Source: Antrodiella citrinella (lineage: Eukaryota > Basidiomycota > Agaricomycetes > Polyporales > Steccherinaceae). From it: a stretch of 10,636 bases of DNA. The notes beneath the pieces are model-generated. The model saw only the letters and a program-made list of their open reading frames with translations. It made no database searches and was not told where the DNA came from. Positions 8,155 to 10,636 of this stretch are shown one piece after another. The translations under genes and the position numbers were made by a program. The stretch is taken from contig SGPM01000599.1 of NCBI GenBank assembly GCA_004802725.1, positions 1 to 10,636 on the forward strand, given 5' to 3'. How positions within the stretch are numbered: position 1 is the first letter of the stretch; each line of letters opens with the position of its first letter.

Positions 8155-8542
8155 GATAGGGTATGCAGTATGATAGTGGGAGGTGAGAGAGTAGATGTAT
8201 CGCGAGATGATCAGGCATCCTTCTGGATCCTGGTTTTTGTAGGCGGCAGCAAGGGCCCTCTGCGTACATGACTTGCGCAGAATTTTCTGCGACGACGCAG
8301 TCCTAGGCCCTTCCCACCGTGCACGCAGCGATCAACCCTTGGATTATAGCCTGAGACAAGGACTTCGTATGTTGGTCACGGTCGAGTCTCGCTAAGTTCT
8401 AACATTGACTGCGTGACATGGTCACGGTGTTACCGTGATCTCAGAGAAGTTCGCTCAACCGCATCATGTCTGCTCTCTATTCTCGCCACCGAAAGACATA
8501 GTCCCTTTAGCATTCAGAACATCGTTCATCAGACTTGTCGTA
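8155..8542. promoter_or_regulatory. Divergent promoter between the nucleotidyltransferase-like and ZCCHC10-like genes
   Basis: This 388-bp gap must hold both promoters and both leaders. It contains CGCAGAA-TT-TTCTGCG at 8276-8291 (perfect 7-bp arms). It also contains TCACGGT at 8376-8382, and again at 8422-8428 facing its exact complement ACCGTGA at 8432-8438 across a 3-nt loop. Three copies of one heptamer in 65 bp suggest a factor-binding site (inference). No TATA box is evident on either strand. A short upstream frame (ATG 8466 to TAG 8501, 11 codons) would lie in the ZCCHC10 leader if transcription starts before it. Confidence 0.45.
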
Positions 8543-9261
8543 ATGTCAAAATATGCACCCCACAAGCCATCTGCGTCCAACCCTCGCGCGACCCAGTCCA
8601 CCATGTGCCAGAAATGTCTCGGTACAGGTATGCCTCTCTCGTTACACGAGAAGCAGTTCAACGACTTACAACTGTCTAGGCCACTTTACATACCAATGCA
8701 AGAATACTCGTCCATACGTCTCGAGACCCTCTCGCACGGAGCAGCTCGAGAAGCCTCACCTTTTGGCTAAGATGAAGGCGGAAGGGAAACCTTCCGTCGA
8801 AGTACCGGAGGAGTTCAAACAAAAGTAAGCATGTACTGTTACACTGTATTATACCTTCTTACTGACGAATGCATCTATAGGAAGGGAACTGCGAACAGAA
8901 TCTTGGAGGCCAAGGAGAAAGAGCGTAGCGAAAAGGAACCAGAGCGAAAGAAGGCGAAACGGTGCGTGTGGTCTAGCTTACATGAGACATCCGACTGACA
9001 ATTGCTGGGCTGTCATCTCACAGGTCAACGAGCGGATCTTCAGACTCGGACTCTGATAGTGACTCGTCAGATTCTGGTTCAGACTCTGATTCCAGCTCGG
9101 GCTCGGATTCTGGGTCAAGCAGGTCTTCTTCACGGTCCAGAGAGAGGGACAGCAAACGGCGCGTCCCGCGGAAACGTAGTAGCAGTTACGAAAGCGACCA
9201 TGGGCGCGGCGGGTTAACCTCGGAGACGAGAGAAGGCGGGAGCTCGAGCAGACGTCGATAA
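8543..9261 (+). CDS. ZCCHC10: Zinc-knuckle (CCHC) protein with Ser/Asp and Arg/Ser tail, ZCCHC10-like
   Basis: Four exons, 8543-8627, 8680-8824, 8881-8961 and 9024-9261, giving 182 residues. Introns are 52, 56 and 62 nt with GTATGC/CTAG, GTAAGC/ATAG and GTGCGT/CACAG ends. The first intron splits a glycine codon inside the zinc knuckle. Splicing yields CQKCLGTGHFTYQC, with Cys22, Cys25, His30 and Cys35 in exact C-x2-C-x4-H-x4-C spacing. The following RPYVSRPSRTEQL (39-51) matches the block after the knuckle in animal ZCCHC10. Residues 83-104 are Lys/Glu-rich and end in a basic KKAKR stretch (possible nuclear signal). 105-142 alternates Ser with Asp then Arg, and the end is Arg/Ser-rich. Such proteins are nuclear and thought to bind RNA and associate with splicing factors; that role is by homology. 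It is convergent with VMA3, stops 125 bp apart. Confidence 0.9.
9031..9138 (+). repeat. Degenerate GA(C/T)TC(N) low-complexity repeat coding Ser/Asp
   Basis: In-frame alternation of Asp or Gly codons with serine codons encodes residues 107-142 of the ZCCHC10-like protein. Both serine codon families (TCN and AGY) are used, so the repeat is kept at protein level rather than as a recent DNA slippage product. It would be a substrate for casein-kinase-2-type phosphorylation (inference). Lengths of such tracts usually differ between strains. Confidence 0.6.
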
Positions 9262-9386
9262 TAGGTCGCAAGGGACACTCGCGTGGATGTATATGGTGTA
9301 TGATAGGTGTCATTGGCGCACTCTGTGTGATCTCGAACGGCGATTAATTGCGAGAATGGATATATACATGCAGGACAGTGATATCC
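9262..9386. other. Convergent 3' ends of the ZCCHC10-like gene and VMA3
   Basis: Only 125 bp separate the two stop codons, so the 3' UTRs of these convergent genes probably overlap. No other frame or RNA gene is visible. AT-rich stretches near 9350-9370 (TATATACATG) could serve processing of the rightward transcript. Confidence 0.5.
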
Positions 9387-10223
9387 TCAAACGCATCGGC
9401 GAGCTTCTGAGGCCCGTGAATTCATAATCAGTGCGACAATGAGTCTAACCAATTGTTAGCATTCACGGAACATAGGGAAGTAACACGAGATATTCACCCG
9501 TATAGTCCCAACACTTCTCCGAAAATGAGGATCAGCACCATTGAGACGAAGACTTTGGACTCGTAGACGTATGCGCGGACACACTGACTGGTCGTGAGCA
9601 ATTGCCAGTTCTGCCCTCATACATAGTGCTGGACGTACCGAGTCTCCGACAAATCCAATAGCGTATCCAGCTGCCAGCCCTGTGAATCCGCACGCGAGAC
9701 CTGCACCCAGGTGGACGAAACCAGCATACAGAGAATAGTCATTTGGCTGGACTGCGGCGTTTTGGTTGTGTCATGAGAATGAGGCCCTTCGGATACAAGG
9801 AACGGTAACAACTCACTTCCTCCAGTTATGAGCACGGCGACGACTAGTCCATACACGGCAATAATACCAGACATGACGACTGGTATCAGAGACTAGAGAC
9901 ACTTGAGATAAATATCGCATCGGAGCAATGTCCACTGAAAGGACGTACCTTCATAATGAGGTCTGGCCTGAACGTCCCTAGTCCAGCAATGCCAATCCCA
10001 GACTTCGCGGTTCCAAACGCTGCGCCGACGGCTGTGCATTGTCAAGTAAGTACACCAACCAACAGGAGATGGTAAGCGTGCAAGTGCGTACTGCTGAGCA
10101 CCATCTAGTGACGCATAGGATTATGAGCACCGAGTAAATTTGAGCGATTGAAAAGTAACAACGTACCGCCGATGCTACACCAGCAAATCCAAAGAACGGC
10201 GCATATGGCGGACAGACCGACAT
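9387..10223 (-). CDS. VMA3: V-type H+-ATPase 16-kDa proteolipid subunit c
   Basis: Seven exons on the bottom strand: 10223-10167, 10104-10092, 10031-9949, 9892-9817, 9751-9639, 9583-9498 and 9444-9387. All six introns (53-65 nt) have GT-AG ends; the last has a perfect GCTAAC branch site. The product is 161 residues with four membrane helices. Landmarks are [13 protein letters not shown] (7-19), [14 protein letters not shown] (25-38), the second helix [15 protein letters not shown] (59-73), [21 protein letters not shown] (85-105), and the fourth helix [19 protein letters not shown] (131-149). Glu137 in that helix is the essential proton carrier (yeast Vma3 numbering is the same). It forms the rotating c-ring of Vo in vacuolar and endosomal membranes. 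Exon 2 is only 13 nt yet fills the family gap exactly (MVLS plus a split Thr codon). The start is the first in-frame ATG, after a pyrimidine-rich leader. The short tail after Asn151 ([11 protein letters not shown]) is divergent, as usual. Confidence 0.95.
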
Positions 10224-10450
10224 AATGAGGAGATGAAAAGAAACGATCGCAAGGTGCGAATAGAAAGTGCGGCACTGCCAATTCCAACGGCTCGTTTGAA
10301 TTAGCGCCTGCGTCACTCAGTTACGGCAAATCCCGACCAAAATGACCTGGCCAAATCGGGGTCTCTCATGGCCCGTTATGGCAAGTCTTCACAAGTCAGC
10401 CGCGTCCCAAAATGTTGCAGAGGCTTTCATTCAGCTGGCCCACCCGTAAG
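10224..10450. promoter_or_regulatory. Divergent promoter region between VMA3 and the right-edge gene
   Basis: About 230 bp lie between the VMA3 ATG (leftward) and the TATA box of a rightward gene, so both promoters are likely intermingled. CCAAT occurs on the top strand at 10277-10281. No TATA box was found for VMA3. I see no tRNA or other RNA gene here. Confidence 0.45.
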
Positions 10451-10459
10451 TATATAAAG
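10451..10459 (+). promoter_or_regulatory. TATA box of a rightward gene leaving the window
   Basis: TATATAAAG is a near-ideal TATA element. It predicts transcription start around 10480-10490. The sequence after it is C/T-rich and ATG-free until the window ends, as expected of a leader from a strongly expressed fungal gene. Confidence 0.65.
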
Positions 10460-10481
10460 GACGGTAGATGGGACATGGATT

Positions 10482-10636
10482 CGCCAGCCTCAAGATCTCT
10501 CTTGCCTCCCGGCCACCAAGACCTACCTCCCGCGGTGAGTACCCCCGCCCTTCCCTGCCTTCGACTATCTCTGACAACACCCTCTAGTCCAACCTCAACG
10601 GTGCGTGCTTTCCATTCCCTCAGTTTCTCTCCGCAC
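10482..10636 (+). other. Intron-split 5' leader of an unidentified gene (partial)
   Basis: After the TATA box comes a C/T-rich stretch ending at 10534 in CGCG|GTGAGT. A 53-nt intron then fits well: GTGAGT at 10535, CTGAC branch site at 10571-10575 and CCCTCTAG ending at 10587. A further donor-like GTGCGT begins at 10601, leaving an exon of just 13 nt (10588-10600). No start codon is seen in the exonic parts, so these are most likely untranslated. The coding region and identity lie beyond the right edge. The exact transcription start is a guess from TATA spacing. The ATG at 10469 and the one at 10475 lie too close to the TATA box to be in the transcript. Confidence 0.5.

Noticed and set aside
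8155..8331. N-terminal extension of the nucleotidyltransferase-like gene through the open frame upstream of 8154
   Set aside because: The frame is open and looks partly coding, but it has no ATG and no clear splice acceptor in a fitting place. MGGNAF with A at -3 is a good start.
8466..8501. 11-codon upstream frame in the ZCCHC10 leader as a regulatory peptide
   Set aside because: The transcription start is unknown and short frames of this size are common by chance; it is noted only in the promoter entry.
1..10636. CRISPR array, insertion sequence, LTR or other mobile element
   Set aside because: No regularly spaced repeats, long terminal repeats, or recognisable transposase or reverse transcriptase motifs were found on either strand.

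Overview
The window looks like nuclear DNA of a filamentous basidiomycete, most likely an agaricomycete. Three spliced genes have short GT-AG introns of about 52-65 nt. Two intron-poor genes encode DUF6699 proteins, a family I know mainly from mushroom-forming fungi. The other recognisable genes are ordinary eukaryotic housekeeping genes. There is no sign of a bacterial operon, CRISPR array, rRNA or tRNA gene, or an intact transposon. The species cannot be named from this sequence. Exon-intron models were built by hand from splice consensus, frame continuity and remembered family patterns.

Layout, left to right. 1-906 is a gene-free 3' flank with a strongly purine-rich top strand and two unresolved bases. 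907-1653 (-) is a DUF6699 protein with its own TATA box at 1704-1711. 1712-3123 has no gene I can support. 3124-3864 (-) is a second, diverged DUF6699 protein. 3865-4773 is a divergent intergenic region with one doubtful spliced reading frame. 4774-5489 (+) is mitochondrial ribosomal protein uL6m (MRPL6), two exons. 5490-6833 has no assignable gene but holds a cluster of perfect palindromes and one long, nearly uninterrupted frame. 6834-8154 (-) is a two-exon gene for an uncharacterised nucleotidyltransferase-fold protein. 8155-8542 is a divergent promoter shared with the next gene. 8543-9261 (+) is a four-exon ZCCHC10-like zinc-knuckle/SR-type protein. 9387-10223 (-) is V-ATPase proteolipid subunit c (VMA3), seven exons including a 13-nt microexon, ending only 125 bp from the ZCCHC10 stop. 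10451-10636 (+) is the TATA box and intron-split leader of a further gene whose coding part lies off the right edge.

The genes do not form an obvious pathway. They read as a syntenic housekeeping block (mitochondrial translation, RNA processing, vacuolar acidification) next to lineage-specific DUF6699 genes. The least understood items are the nucleotidyltransferase-like protein and the DUF6699 pair. The most unusual gene structure is the 13-nt exon of VMA3, with a possible second 13-nt exon in the leader of the right-edge gene.
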